Assembly (NCBI RefSeq): GCF_900099835.1
Contig: NZ_FNKP01000004.1
Coordinates: 372,001 to 436,000 of the forward strand
Direction of reading: 5' to 3'
DNA from: Paraburkholderia fungorum
Lineage (GTDB): Bacteria; Pseudomonadota; Gammaproteobacteria; Burkholderiales; Burkholderiaceae
DNA length: 64,000 bases
Under the pieces are notes generated by a model. The model saw only the letters and a program-made list of their open reading frames with translations. It made no database searches and was not told where the DNA came from. The translations under genes and the position numbers were made by a program. Each line of letters opens with the position of its first letter. Position 1 is the stretch's first letter. Shown here in pieces: positions 42,773 through 51,936 of this stretch.

Positions 42773-43345
42773 ACCGACTTCGGTGGAAGGAAATCCTCTC
42801 AACTTCACCGTAGCGTGACACGCCCGCTACCTACGACGGTGTTGGCCGTTTTGCGCCATCCCTAATCGGCTTTGGAGTGGTGGTTTTGCGGGTAAACCGG
42901 ACGCCCGAACGTCTCCGCAGGGAAGGTACCGAACGACTCTTCATGGCCGAGATGGAATGGACACCGGAAGTCAGCAATCAAGCAGTGGCAGACTAGCCTG
43001 ATGTTTCCTCGAACTGCTGAAGTCGTATCGCTGGCGTCGTTCGCAGCACTGCGCGCCGACTATGTCGCGATATACGCCAGCGCATCCATCCCCCTTCAGC
43101 GTCTCGTCTGTCACCAAACGCGATGCATCAAGGACGGGGTGAAAATGTCCTCGCTCCGGCGCATCGGGCACTTTTCCGGCGGGACCGTTGCCAGCACCAG
43201 AACAGCCTTGATGCTCGATAAATCGAACACTATGGCGTTAATGCTCGATTTATCGAGCATTTGAATTCACGCTGGTTACCGACCATGTGCTACACTGATG
43301 CTCGATAAATCGATCCTTAAGCCGGTACGGCTCGTTTTAACGATC
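42773..43345. other. Interval before hipBA with no visible gene apart from operators
   Basis: 573 bases. Short frames lack motifs. The last 140 bases hold three copies of the hipB operator-like repeat and the probable promoter of hipBA. Confidence 0.45.
43211..43313. promoter_or_regulatory. Three HipB operator-like repeats
   Basis: ATGCTCGATAAATCGA occurs at 43211-43226 and 43298-43313. At 43241-43260 it becomes a near-perfect palindrome, ATGCTCGATTTATCGAGCAT (9-base arms). The third copy lies just after TACACT, a possible -10. Such repeats are typical for HipB, which represses its own operon cooperatively. Confidence 0.75.
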
Positions 43346-43687
43346 ATGAAAAGCAAACAGAGCGTCATCGTCAGCCCCGCGATCCTCAAACAAACTCAGC
43401 GCTTGGGTCAGTCGCTCGCGCGACTTCGCGTCGCGCGACATGTTCAGCAAAGTGAAGCCGCCGTGCGCGCGGGACTCTCGCGCAATACCGCGTACCGGCT
43501 CGAAACCGGCGATCCTGGGGTCGCGATCGGTCAATGGCTACGCTACCTCGAAGCCATTGCACCTGGACTCACCCTGCTCGATCTGATTACTGCCCGGGAC
43601 CCTGCGCTAAAAGCGCAGACGGAGCGCGAGCGCACCCAGCGCGTGCGCAACCTTTCAACCGAAGAACTTGATGATCTGGATTTTTGA
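43346..43687 (+). CDS. hipB: HipB-type XRE antitoxin
   Basis: 113 residues from the ATG at 43346 (MKSKQSVIVSPAILKQTQRL); an earlier GTG/ATG in frame overlaps the third operator repeat and is less likely. HTH: LARLRVARHVQQSEAAVRAG, LSRNTAYRLETGDPGVAIGQ. The C-terminal tail RVRNLSTEELDDLDF is acidic, as in antitoxins that bind HipA. The stop overlaps the hipA start. Three operator-like repeats stand upstream. Confidence 0.85.
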   Translation: MKSKQSVIVSPAILKQTQRLGQSLARLRVARHVQQSEAAVRAGLSRNTAYRLETGDPGVAIGQWLRYLEAIAPGLTLLDLITARDPALKAQTERERTQRVRNLSTEELDDLDF

Positions 43688-45039
43688 TGTCCGCGTCAGA
43701 AAAACGCCTTTATGTGTTCGCGTCTCTCTCCGATGGCGAATGGGCTCCGGCCGGCCAGCTCCTCATGACGGAGGACGATGCAGATCTGCAGGCGTCCAGC
43801 TTTGCATATGGACTGCGCTATATCGATCGCGCTGACGCGATTGAGATCGACCCGGTCAGCCTGAGTTTGTCTGATAAGGACGCTGTCCGCGCAAAGCGCC
43901 TCTTCCCCGCGAACGGGCTGACGCTTTTTGGCGGCATTCGTGACGCTGCGCCGGACGCCTGGGGCCGGCGAGTGATTGAAGCGAAGCTGAAGGTGAAGGC
44001 AAATACGCTTCCAGAATCGACGTATTTGCTTCATGCGGGCACGCAGCGCATCGGCGCGCTCCACGTCAATGGAGATCTCGCGTGGCGCCCTGACGATGCT
44101 GGCGGCGCGGGTGTCGACTCACTTCAGTATCTCGTTGAATCCGCCGATCGCATCGAAGAAGGCATTCCAGTACCCGCGACCCTCGAGGCGATTTTCGTAC
44201 AGGGAAGCGGACTGGGTGGCGCGCGGCCAAAAGCGACCGTACGCGATGACGCAGGGGTCCTGTGGCTCGCGAAATTTCCGAGCAAGACCGACCGAATGGC
44301 CGTGACCGCGATCGAGGAGGCCACGCTTCGACTCGCAGCTGACTGCGGCATTCGCGTGCCCCCGACCCGGATAGTGTCCCTCGGCAAGCGCCAGGTCATG
44401 CTGATCCGCCGGTTCGACCGCTACTGGAGCAACCCGGAATTCGCCACCAGCGTCGGCGACGACGGATTGTATCTCGCACCAGGCAAAGGCACGCAGGAGC
44501 GCCGGGTGCCGTTCGCGAGCGCCCTCACCCTGGTCGGCTGCTCAGAGGTCGAGTCGATCACGAAAAGCTACCAGGACATCGCAGACTCCATCCGCAAGTA
44601 TGTGCATGTCGGTATGGTCCGTGCGGATTTGCGCGAACTCTTCAAGCGCATGATCTTCAACATTTTCGTGAGCAACGACGACGATCATCTGCGCAACCAC
44701 GGGTTCATCTGGGATGCGAGACTGCCGGGCTGGCGGCTTAGCCCGCTCTATGACGTCATGCCGCGCCCCAGCAGCGCATATGAGCGCACGTTGCATCTCG
44801 GTATCGGCCAGCAGGGACGCGCCGCCACGCTCGACAACGCATTGCCGGGTGCTGGCGCCTTCGGACTCTATGGAGCAGATGTGCTCGAGGCGATCAGCGA
44901 GGTCTGGACAAAGGTGCGTGAGTGGAAAGTCTTTTTTGAGGGCCATGGCGTAGCAGCAAACGAGATGGACAACATCCAGCCTGCTTTCCGGCACATCGAC
45001 GATGTATCGACTGCTGAGCTCCGCAAAAAGCTCCCCTGA
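43687..45039 (+). CDS. hipA: HipA-type serine/threonine kinase toxin
   Basis: 450 residues from the ATG at 43687 overlapping the hipB stop. FANGLTLFGGIRDAAPDAWG-like, then GSGLGGARPKATVRDD (nucleotide loop), LWLAKFPSKTDR (Lys), IEEATLRLAADCGIRVPPTR, RQVMLIRRFDR, then the catalytic stretch MIFNIFVSNDDDHLRNHGFI and LSPLYDVMPRP (metal Asp) are all in place. HipA kinases phosphorylate glutamyl-tRNA synthetase or related targets and induce growth arrest. No truncation is seen, so the module looks functional. Confidence 0.93.
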   Translation: MSASEKRLYVFASLSDGEWAPAGQLLMTEDDADLQASSFAYGLRYIDRADAIEIDPVSLSLSDKDAVRAKRLFPANGLTLFGGIRDAAPDAWGRRVIEAKLKVKANTLPESTYLLHAGTQRIGALHVNGDLAWRPDDAGGAGVDSLQYLVESADRIEEGIPVPATLEAIFVQGSGLGGARPKATVRDDAGVLWLAKFPSKTDRMAVTAIEEATLRLAADCGIRVPPTRIVSLGKRQVMLIRRFDRYWSNPEFATSVGDDGLYLAPGKGTQERRVPFASALTLVGCSEVESITKSYQDIADSIRKYVHVGMVRADLRELFKRMIFNIFVSNDDDHLRNHGFIWDARLPGWRLSPLYDVMPRPSSAYERTLHLGIGQQGRAATLDNALPGAGAFGLYGADVLEAISEVWTKVREWKVFFEGHGVAANEMDNIQPAFRHIDDVSTAELRKKLP

Positions 45040-45461
45040 AGATAGGTGATCCCACGTACGTCAGTGCGAGACAAAAGATATTCAGCCGCCGCGCATCGGC
45101 GCGCGAGTCGTCTACGCGCAGCCCCGTAAATACGGTTTCAAGCCTTCTCGCACAGAGCAAGGACTTGTTCATAGTAGTTGCTTTGGCCTTCCTGTCATGT
45201 AGCAACAGGAGCGTCGCGCGATACCTACAAAGGAAACGCGGGCATTCAAAGCCTGACCAGCGAGCCGCTCGCACCTGAACGCGCGCTCGAGCGTACGTCA
45301 ACAAGCGCTCAGATTTATGGCGCCGGTCCTTCGATGACGCGTCGTCAAACGGCGGGTCTTCCGTTATCAAGAGACATTCATTGTGTGTTGGCCGCAGGCC
45401 GCTTGATCCGCTGGCTAGCAGAGAACGTCAGCGAATGAGTCAGCAGCGGGAGCCAACGACA
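45040..45461. other. Intergenic interval with no visible gene
   Basis: 422 bases between hipA and the IS66 element. Frames present on both strands have no motif and no ribosome binding site. Confidence 0.4.
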
Positions 45462-45537
45462 GTAAGCGCCCGGTCATCTCATCTTGAGTTGCGCTGAAAG
45501 TCGTGGGAGCATCGTGTGCACTTAAATAGGTGGACAC

Positions 45538-45936
45538 GTGAACACTATTGAAGAAGGAGTAGTGCCTGGCCGTCGACGACGCCGGCGCTACAGTATCGAG
45601 TTCAAGGCTCAGGTTGTGGCAGCTTGCCAGGGGCCGGGGGTGTCGCTCGCGGCTATCGCGTTGCACCACAAGCTGAACGCCAATCTGCTTCGACGCTGGG
45701 TCGAGCAGGCCGAAACGAACGATTGTGTGCTTGTGGCCCGTAGCGACCTGACAGCGCCCCCATCAGCGGCGCGGACACCGACACCGGAATTTGTACCGCT
45801 GCCACTTGAGATGCGAAACACGCGTACAGCTGAGATTCGCGTCGAGGTGCGTCGCGCGGACCTGTCGATAACGGTGAGCTGGCCAACCTCAGAGGCAGCG
45901 CAATGCGCCGCCTGGCTGCGCGAGTGGCTCGCATGA
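45538..45936 (+). CDS. tnpA: IS66 TnpA (HTH accessory protein)
   Basis: 132 residues. RRRRYSIEFKAQVVAACQGP, then GVSLAAIALHHKLNANLLRRW is the HTH characteristic of the first IS66 protein. The C-terminal half is a small basic/beta part (EIRVEVRRADLSITVSWPTS). The stop overlaps the tnpB start (ATGA). Confidence 0.9.
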   Translation: MNTIEEGVVPGRRRRRRYSIEFKAQVVAACQGPGVSLAAIALHHKLNANLLRRWVEQAETNDCVLVARSDLTAPPSAARTPTPEFVPLPLEMRNTRTAEIRVEVRRADLSITVSWPTSEAAQCAAWLREWLA

Positions 45937-46271
45937 TCCGTATTGATCAGGTGTGGCTGGCAGTTGACCCGCTGGACATGCGGGCCGGATTCGATACGGC
46001 ACTGGGTCGGGTGATCAACGTGTTCGGCGCCGCGCATCCACACCATGCGTACCTGTTCGCCAACCGGCGGGCCAACCGCCTGAAGGTCCTGGTTCACGAT
46101 GGGATTGGCATCTGGCTGGCCGCGCGACGGCTGAATGAGGGCCAATTCGTCTGGCCGCGCGCCGGTAGCGAGCCCAGGCAATACGCGCTCACGCAGGAAC
46201 AGCTCGAAGGTCTGGTAGTGGGTTTGCCGTGGCAGCGCATCGGCGCGAACGGTGTGATCCGTGTCATTTGA
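45933..46271 (+). CDS. tnpB: IS66 TnpB (Orf2-like)
   Basis: 112 residues from the ATG at 45933. MIRIDQVWLAVDPLDMRAGF, VFGAAHPHHAYLFANRRANR, LKVLVHDGIGIWLAARRLNE and a QLEGLVVGLPWQRI end match the conserved IS66 Orf2 protein, needed for transposition though its biochemical role is not settled. Confidence 0.92.
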   Translation: MIRIDQVWLAVDPLDMRAGFDTALGRVINVFGAAHPHHAYLFANRRANRLKVLVHDGIGIWLAARRLNEGQFVWPRAGSEPRQYALTQEQLEGLVVGLPWQRIGANGVIRVI

Positions 46272-46334
46272 AGACGCCAGGGACGTAAACAGTCGCGCTT
46301 TCGCGCTCTCCGGGGTTCTGGCAGACTCGTCTGC

Positions 46335-47915
46335 ATGGACCTGCCAGCCGACCTCAATGCTCTTAGCCCGGAACAGTTGCGTGCGCTCGCCACACAATTG
46401 ATTGCGCGCGTCGAAGACAGGGACCGGGAGATCGAGGAGAAGACCCGCGAGGTCGGTGAGAAAGAGCGGGAGCTACGCTACCGGCAGACCCGGATCGACC
46501 AGTTGACCCACGAGATATCGATTCTCAGACGTTATCAGTTCGGCAAGCGCAGCGAGCAGGTCAGCCGCGATCAGATGAATCTGCTGGATGAGGCGATTGA
46601 CGCGGATCTCGCCGCCATTGAAGTTGAGCTCGAGCAACTTCAGCCACAAGACACCACCGGGCCGCTACCCCAACAGCCGAAGCGTGCCGCGCTGCCGGCG
46701 CAATTGCCACGCACAGAGATTCGCCACGAACCGCAGAGCACCGTATGCCAGTGTGGCTGCGAGCGAGTGCGCATCGGCGAAGACATCAGCGAGAAGCTGG
46801 ACTACACGCCGGGCGTGTTCACCGTGGAGCGGCATATCCGTGGGAAGTGGGTGTGCAGACACTGCGAAACACTGATTCAGGCTGCGGTGCCAGCGCACGT
46901 CATCGACAAGGGCATCCCGACCGCGGGACTGCTGGCGTCAGTGCTGGTTGCCAAGTACGCCGACCACCTTCCGCTGTACCGTCAGGAGCAGATCTTTGGG
47001 CGAGCAGGCGTCGCGATTCCGCGCTCGACATTGGGCGCATGGGTCGGCACGTGCGGCGTGCAGCTAGAACCGCTGGTCGACGCGCTGCACCAGGAAATCC
47101 TGCAGCAGGGTGTGCTGCATGCGGATGAGACGCCGGTACAGATGCTCAGTCCGGGCAAAGGCAAGACACATCGCGCGTATCTGTGGGCATATACGCCGAC
47201 GCATTACAGTGAACTGCGCGCCGTGGTCTACGACTTCGCCGACAGCCGTGCAGGCGAACATGCCCGCGCGTTCCTCGCTGGCTGGCAAGGCAAACTGGTA
47301 TGCGACGACTACAGTGGGTACAAGGCTGGATTCCAGCAGGGCATCACTGAAATCGGATGTGCGGCGCACGCGAGACGCAAGTTCTTCGATCTGCACACTA
47401 ATCACAGCAGTCAGATCGCCGCGCAGGCGCTGCCGTTCTTCGCTGCGCTTTACGACATCGAGCGTGATGCCGTAACACTGCAAGCTGAGGAACGCTACAC
47501 CCTCCGGCAAAGTCGGGCCAAACCGGTTTGCGACGCACTTCACGAATGGATGACGGCGCAGCGCAAGCTGGTGTCGGAAGGCTCGGCAATTGCCAAAGCG
47601 CTGGATTACAGTCTTAAACGATGGGATGCGCTGACCCGCTATCTCGATGATGGTCACGTGCCTATCGACAATAACTGGGTTGAGAACCAGATACGCCCTT
47701 GGGCTATTGGCAGGTCGAACTGGTTGTTCGCTGGTTCACTTCGAGCCGGAAAACGAGCCGCAGCCATCATGAGTCTGCTACGTTCAGCGCAACTGAATGG
47801 GCACGAACCACACGCCTATCTGAAAGACGTCCTCACACAGCTGCCAACCCACAGGGCCAGCGATATCGCGACATTACTGCCTCATCGCTGGCAACCAGCG
47901 GACCCTGTTCGATAA
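46335..47915 (+). CDS. tnpC: IS66 TnpC transposase
   Basis: 526 residues. An N-terminal coiled coil (ALATQLIARVEDRDREIEEK) and RRYQFGKRSEQ are typical of IS66. A zinc-binding region CQCGCERVRIGEDISEKLDY, then WVCRHCETL, precedes the DDE core: LHADETPVQML, LVCDDYSGYKAGFQQG and IDNNWVENQIRPWAIGR. All three catalytic positions are present and the frame is intact. Confidence 0.93.
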   Translation: MDLPADLNALSPEQLRALATQLIARVEDRDREIEEKTREVGEKERELRYRQTRIDQLTHEISILRRYQFGKRSEQVSRDQMNLLDEAIDADLAAIEVELEQLQPQDTTGPLPQQPKRAALPAQLPRTEIRHEPQSTVCQCGCERVRIGEDISEKLDYTPGVFTVERHIRGKWVCRHCETLIQAAVPAHVIDKGIPTAGLLASVLVAKYADHLPLYRQEQIFGRAGVAIPRSTLGAWVGTCGVQLEPLVDALHQEILQQGVLHADETPVQMLSPGKGKTHRAYLWAYTPTHYSELRAVVYDFADSRAGEHARAFLAGWQGKLVCDDYSGYKAGFQQGITEIGCAAHARRKFFDLHTNHSSQIAAQALPFFAALYDIERDAVTLQAEERYTLRQSRAKPVCDALHEWMTAQRKLVSEGSAIAKALDYSLKRWDALTRYLDDGHVPIDNNWVENQIRPWAIGRSNWLFAGSLRAGKRAAAIMSLLRSAQLNGHEPHAYLKDVLTQLPTHRASDIATLLPHRWQPADPVR

Positions 47916-47975
47916 TTCAATTCGTCAAGGCGGGTTTGCCGGTCGCTTACATTTCATCAACGGAGAGCCCACTTT

Positions 47976-48497
47976 ATGAGTCAGCCACGCGGCCGATATC
48001 CGGGATCTCGGGACTACGGAGGGCGTCCTTCGCGCCAGCCCTCAACGACATCCCACCGTCAAAACAAACCGTACGCAAAATCTCGTCCCACGCGCGAAGC
48101 GGCGCAGACCGCGTCCATTTTCAAAACGCGTTCATTCAAGTGGCTGGTCGATGCAGTGGGCGCAGAGAACATCGCGCTCGGCCTCGACTCGAACCTGTCG
48201 CGGGTGGCCGAACTGATCAACGGCGAGAGATTCACGCCCGAGACGGCCTTTCATATTGAAACCACGCATTGGGAAGACGGTCATTCGATTGCCGCACCAG
48301 GCCACCGACTGCACTCAGCCACATTGCTGACCTTACAGTCGGCCCGTCCTAGTGTCGGCAAAGGCCGACGAGCGGCCTCCCCCCCGCGTCAACCGACTGC
48401 TGAATTAGAAAGGCGCGTCGCGTCCGGTCGCCATTCCAACCGCGTTTGTGACGCGTCATCCGATTGGGCAGTTTGCCTCCCTGCCCCTCGCTTATAA
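47976..48497 (+). pseudogene. Truncated tandem copy of the downstream double-HTH gene
   Basis: The first 97 codons or so match the gene at 48540 nearly residue for residue (MSQPRGRYPGSRDYGGRPSR, TASIFKTRSFKWLVDAVGAE, NLSRVAELINGERFTPETAF). Right after HIETT the sequence departs from the paralogue and runs on as low-complexity, Arg-rich frame with no homology. The copy has lost its second HTH and C-terminus. The IS66 element ends 25 bases before its start, so it has also lost its own promoter. Confidence 0.75.
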
Positions 48498-48498
48498 T
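48472..48498 (+). promoter_or_regulatory. Sigma-70-like promoter of the double-HTH gene
   Basis: A perfect -10, TATAAT at 48493-48498, with a weak -35 (TTTGCC at 48472-48477, spacing 15). The start codon lies 42 bases downstream. Confidence 0.5.
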
Positions 48499-48539
48499 CC
48501 CCGCATTGATAGTGATTTCACCAATGGAGAGCCCACTTG

Positions 48540-49877
48540 ATGAGTCAGCCACGTGGCCGATATCCGGGATCTCGGGATAAGGGGGGGCGTCCAACCCGCC
48601 AGCCCTCAACGACATCTCACCGACAAAACAAGCCGTACGTAAAGTCTCCACCCGCTCGCGAGCCGGGCCAGACCGCATCCATTTTCAAAACGCGTTCATT
48701 CAAATGGCTGGTCGATGCAGTGGGTGCGGAGAACATCGCGCTCGGCCTCGACTCGAACCTGTCGCGCGTGGCCGAACTGATCAACGGCGAGAGATTCACT
48801 CCCGAGACCGCCTTTCATATTGAAACGACGCTTGGACTGCCTGACGGTTTTTTCGATCAGCCCAACCCTGCCCTCCCATCAGAGACCATCAGTCGTCTGA
48901 AGGCGCCGCTCGATTTCATCCACGCCAATGTCGAACCCGAAGCGGCGGACGAGCATGTACCTTTAACGCTTGCGAACCATCGCACGCCTGCTGACCGTTT
49001 GCCCAAGGAACCGGAAATGCCCAAGAAAACTGATGGCGGCTCGCCACAGACCATCGCGAAGAACAAACCTGCCGCGGATAAGTCAGTTACAGCGCCGTCG
49101 CCGAAACCGGCAGCGACGAAAACCAGGGCACACATGAAGCGCGGGGCTCAGCAATCGCTGCCGCTGAACGACGAGGCCGCGCTGCAGAAAATCCGTCGCG
49201 CCAACCTGCACGTCCTCACCTCACGCAAGGGATCGAAAGTGCGGCTTGCCGTGGTGGTTGAGATCAGCGCGTCGAATCTGGACAACCGTCTGTATGGCCA
49301 GAAGCGCATGGACGACGCCGAAGCGCAACGCTTCACTGAGCGCCTTGGATTGCCAACTGGCTGGCTCGACGTTCCGCGGCTGGTCATGGATGTTCCTGAA
49401 TCGGTCTCGGCTCTGCTCGATCCGCAATCGGGTCGGCCTGCATCCGTTCAACATGCGCCGCTTGCGACAAAGCCGGAAGCGGCGGTGACAGGAAAGGTCT
49501 CGACCAGGAAGGCGAAAAACGCTAGCGCCTCACAGGCTCAATCGTCTGGGACCGAGCAACATAGCGGCGAAGTTGCGACGAAGAATGTCGTGGAGCAACA
49601 AGATGCGACGCCCGCATCGGTTACCGATCTGGCGATCAGCCAACCTGCCGACAACGACGTCCCGGCGTCCGCTTCCCAACCGGAGGCTGTATCAGCCGCC
49701 TTCACCGAAATCGTCACGGAGCCGCGCCGGTCTGCGGCTGTGACCAGCCTTGACGATCTGATCGGTATTGCACCGATCGCAGAGGCGCTGATCAAGACGC
49801 TCGCCGGTAAAGCGCGTACCGGACGGCTGGACGAAGTGAAAGCGCTGGCGTTGTTGCAACAGATCGTTGCGCTCTGA
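48540..49877 (+). CDS. Double-HTH DNA-binding protein of unknown role
   Basis: 445 residues. After a basic, disordered N-terminus (PRGRYPGSRDKGGRPTRQPS) comes a first HTH-like domain: FKWLVDAVGAENIALGLDSN, LSRVAELINGERFTPETAFH, TLGLPDGFFDQPN. A second, related one lies near residues 215-285: QKIRRANLHVLTSRKGSKVR, LDNRLYGQKRMDDAEAQRFT, RLGLPTGWLDVP. Between and after these are Lys/Ala/Pro- and Ser/Ala/Gln-rich linkers. The end is a short helical segment (SLDDLIGIAPIAEALIKTLA). The repeated GLPxGxxDxP motif marks both domains as relatives of phage-repressor-type HTHs. Role unknown. Confidence 0.82.
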   Translation: MSQPRGRYPGSRDKGGRPTRQPSTTSHRQNKPYVKSPPAREPGQTASIFKTRSFKWLVDAVGAENIALGLDSNLSRVAELINGERFTPETAFHIETTLGLPDGFFDQPNPALPSETISRLKAPLDFIHANVEPEAADEHVPLTLANHRTPADRLPKEPEMPKKTDGGSPQTIAKNKPAADKSVTAPSPKPAATKTRAHMKRGAQQSLPLNDEAALQKIRRANLHVLTSRKGSKVRLAVVVEISASNLDNRLYGQKRMDDAEAQRFTERLGLPTGWLDVPRLVMDVPESVSALLDPQSGRPASVQHAPLATKPEAAVTGKVSTRKAKNASASQAQSSGTEQHSGEVATKNVVEQQDATPASVTDLAISQPADNDVPASASQPEAVSAAFTEIVTEPRRSAAVTSLDDLIGIAPIAEALIKTLAGKARTGRLDEVKALALLQQIVAL

Positions 49878-50064
49878 TTTCAATCGACTGTTGAACGGGA
49901 CATCCCTACTTGCGGCTGAGCTGAAAAGCGCCGCCTCGTGCACCGTTAAGCACTTCATAACCGGCAAGTGCCGGTGAACGCAGGCAGGAACATTCCTCGA
50001 GCAAATGGCCGGGTCAGGTTGGGTCCTGCACTCGAGGCACGCAAGACCACCCCGCGCGTTTCGG

Positions 50065-51222
50065 CTAAGTCTTGCGACCGCCCCGCTTTATCGACGGTAG
50101 AGCTGGATGCTGCGCCTCCCATTGACGACGGGTCTTCTCCAACTCCTGAGCAAGCATTTTCTCGTCGGGGAGCACCATGTTGTATTCGGCGGCCAGCACC
50201 TTGTTCGGTAGTCCGTCCAGTGCGTATCGCGCGATTGCTGCATTCGTCCTGGCGCACAGTATCAGGCCGACTGGTGGATTTTCGCCAGGTAGCGTCCAAT
50301 GCTCCTTTGCATAGTTGCAATACATGTGCATCTGCCCAACATCGGCATGACTCAGCTCGGTGAGTTTCAGGTCAACGATCACAAGACATCGCAGACGCCG
50401 ATGGAAAAACAGGAGATCGACACGAAACCAACTGTCACCAATCCGCAACCTTCTCTGTCGTCCAACGAAAGTGAAATCGCCGCCTAATTCGAGCAGAAAG
50501 TCTTCGAAACGGTGAATCAACGCGTCTTCCAGGTCGCTTTCGGAATATTCGTCTTTCAGATCGAGGAACTCGAGCACATACGGGTCCTTGATCGCTTCCT
50601 CTGGGCTGACTGCGTCGCCCGGCTGCTCAATGTTGCCTTTTTCAAGCATTGCCTGCTTGTTTCTGGACATCAGGGTGCGCGAATAGAACTGACTTCCGAT
50701 CTGTCGCTCCAGTTGGCGCACGCTCCAGCCGCCGCGCAAGGCTTCCTGTTCGTAGAACACCCGCTCTTCTGGCGAACGCGTCCTTCGCATCAGGCGCACG
50801 TAATGCGTCCACGACAGAGGAAACCGTTCGGCGAGTTCATGGAGCCGAAATTCCCGAATCGGTGATTCGGATTTTGGCTGTGCTACCCGACTGCGAGATT
50901 TCCGAATCGCAGGTTCGGAAATCTCGCCTGGTTGATAGCTCAAGTAGAACAGGCGCATCAATTCGAGATTATCCGCTCCGAAGCCGCGTCCCAACTGCCC
51001 GGTTAGATCGGTCGACAGTCGCTGCAGGACCGCCTGTCCGTACGCGGCGCGTTCCAGGCCGCCTTGCTCCGATTCAACGATGCGCCGGCCGACCAGCCAG
51101 TATGTTGCCGTTATGAGTGCATTGACGCTGCGCGCCGCAGCCCGCCTTCCTTCCTCAAGCAATGCGATCACGTCGCTCAGGGTACTGTCGTAGTCGTCGT
51201 CCGGCGGAGTATTACCGCTCAT
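50065..51222 (-). CDS. PDDEXK nuclease family protein (DUF1016/YhcG type)
   Basis: 385 residues. The N-terminal half is the DUF1016 helical domain: ITATYWLVGRRIVESEQGGL, RAAYGQAVLQRLSTDLTGQL, GFGADNLELMRLFYLSYQ. The C-terminal half is the nuclease: EDALIHRFEDFLLELGGDFT, FVGRQRRLRIGDSWFRVDLL, then LRCLVIVDLKL with the D-x-K end of the PDDEXK site, and GQMHMYCNYAKEHW. Members act in DNA processing and are frequent in mobile islands. Between residues 97 and 125 the sequence contains an extra segment encoded by two DNA palindromes, absent in my recollection of the family. Confidence 0.88.
   Translation of the reverse strand: MSGNTPPDDDYDSTLSDVIALLEEGRRAAARSVNALITATYWLVGRRIVESEQGGLERAAYGQAVLQRLSTDLTGQLGRGFGADNLELMRLFYLSYQPGEISEPAIRKSRSRVAQPKSESPIREFRLHELAERFPLSWTHYVRLMRRTRSPEERVFYEQEALRGGWSVRQLERQIGSQFYSRTLMSRNKQAMLEKGNIEQPGDAVSPEEAIKDPYVLEFLDLKDEYSESDLEDALIHRFEDFLLELGGDFTFVGRQRRLRIGDSWFRVDLLFFHRRLRCLVIVDLKLTELSHADVGQMHMYCNYAKEHWTLPGENPPVGLILCARTNAAIARYALDGLPNKVLAAEYNMVLPDEKMLAQELEKTRRQWEAQHPALPSIKRGGRKT
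50854..50927. repeat. Two palindromes inside the PDDEXK gene
   Basis: A 14-base perfect inverted repeat, GCGAGATTTCCGAA (50893-50906) and TTCGGAAATCTCGC (50914-50927). A second one is CCGAATC-GGT-GATTCGG (50854-50870). Both share the core CCGAATC/ATTCGG. They are translated in frame as part of the nuclease. Confidence 0.7.
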
Positions 51223-51936
51223 CGATTCAGTCCAAAATTCATATTGAGGAACGGAGCCCCGACTGGGTATTCCCCGTCTTCGTTTTACATAGGGCTGTCT
51301 TCGTTCAGGTTAACCGCCGTAAAGACTCCGATTCTGACGGTTGCACCGAGATCTGCAAAGTCTGGCGTTTTGTAATTGATGATCGTGGCCACCAAATCTG
51401 TGTCGTTGCGCGTGGATGGCCACCACGGCGAGTAAAAACTAACGAGATCCCGTTGCCGCACACCCGCACCCGTACTGCATCCACACCCCGCCATCCAGCG
51501 GCTTGTCAGTCACGGGAATTCAATGAACGGTCGTCACCCTCACCATCGCCCGCACGGTGTCGATGAAGGAGCGCTCGGTGTCTTCGATGGTTTCACATTT
51601 CGGCGCGCACGATTGATTTAGCGATCGTACGGAATTCCCGCCATGGCTGCCGTCGATCGCGATCCCATACGACAGCCCGAACAGAAAAGTATGGCCTTCA
51701 ATCTCTCGGGCTCGTGACGGCGCACGACGTCATGCCATCGGACGATTTCGCCGCAGTACCGCCGCAAGCGCCTGTGTCGCAAACACCCTTTTCGTGCACT
51801 GACGGATGTTGACAGTCGATCGAGTGTTTCACGTCGCATCCCGGGGCTGGGGGGATGCCAGCATGGGTCAGTCCGAAAGACGAAATTTGCGCCTTTACTG
51901 CGCACAGATTGCCGTGTGATGGGGCTCACGTATTGC
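51223..51936. other. Intergenic interval with no convincing gene
   Basis: 714 bases between the nuclease and KfrA genes. A minus-strand frame at 51618-51929 is Arg/Cys-rich without a recognisable family and I take it as non-coding or decayed. Confidence 0.4.

Larger units (their letters stand above)
45462..47950 (+). mobile_element. Complete IS66-family insertion sequence
   Basis: 2489 bases. The left end begins GTAAGCGCCCGGTCATC and the right end, read inward, GTAAGCGACCGGCAAAC; GTAAGCG and CCGG are shared. It contains tnpA, tnpB and tnpC in the usual order. The eight bases outside the ends differ (CAACGACA and ATTTCATC), so the 8-base target duplication expected for IS66 is absent. This suggests a later rearrangement at one end. 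Confidence 0.85.

Noticed and set aside
45454..47958. 8-base target duplication for the IS66 element
   Set aside because: CAACGACA on the left and ATTTCATC on the right do not match.
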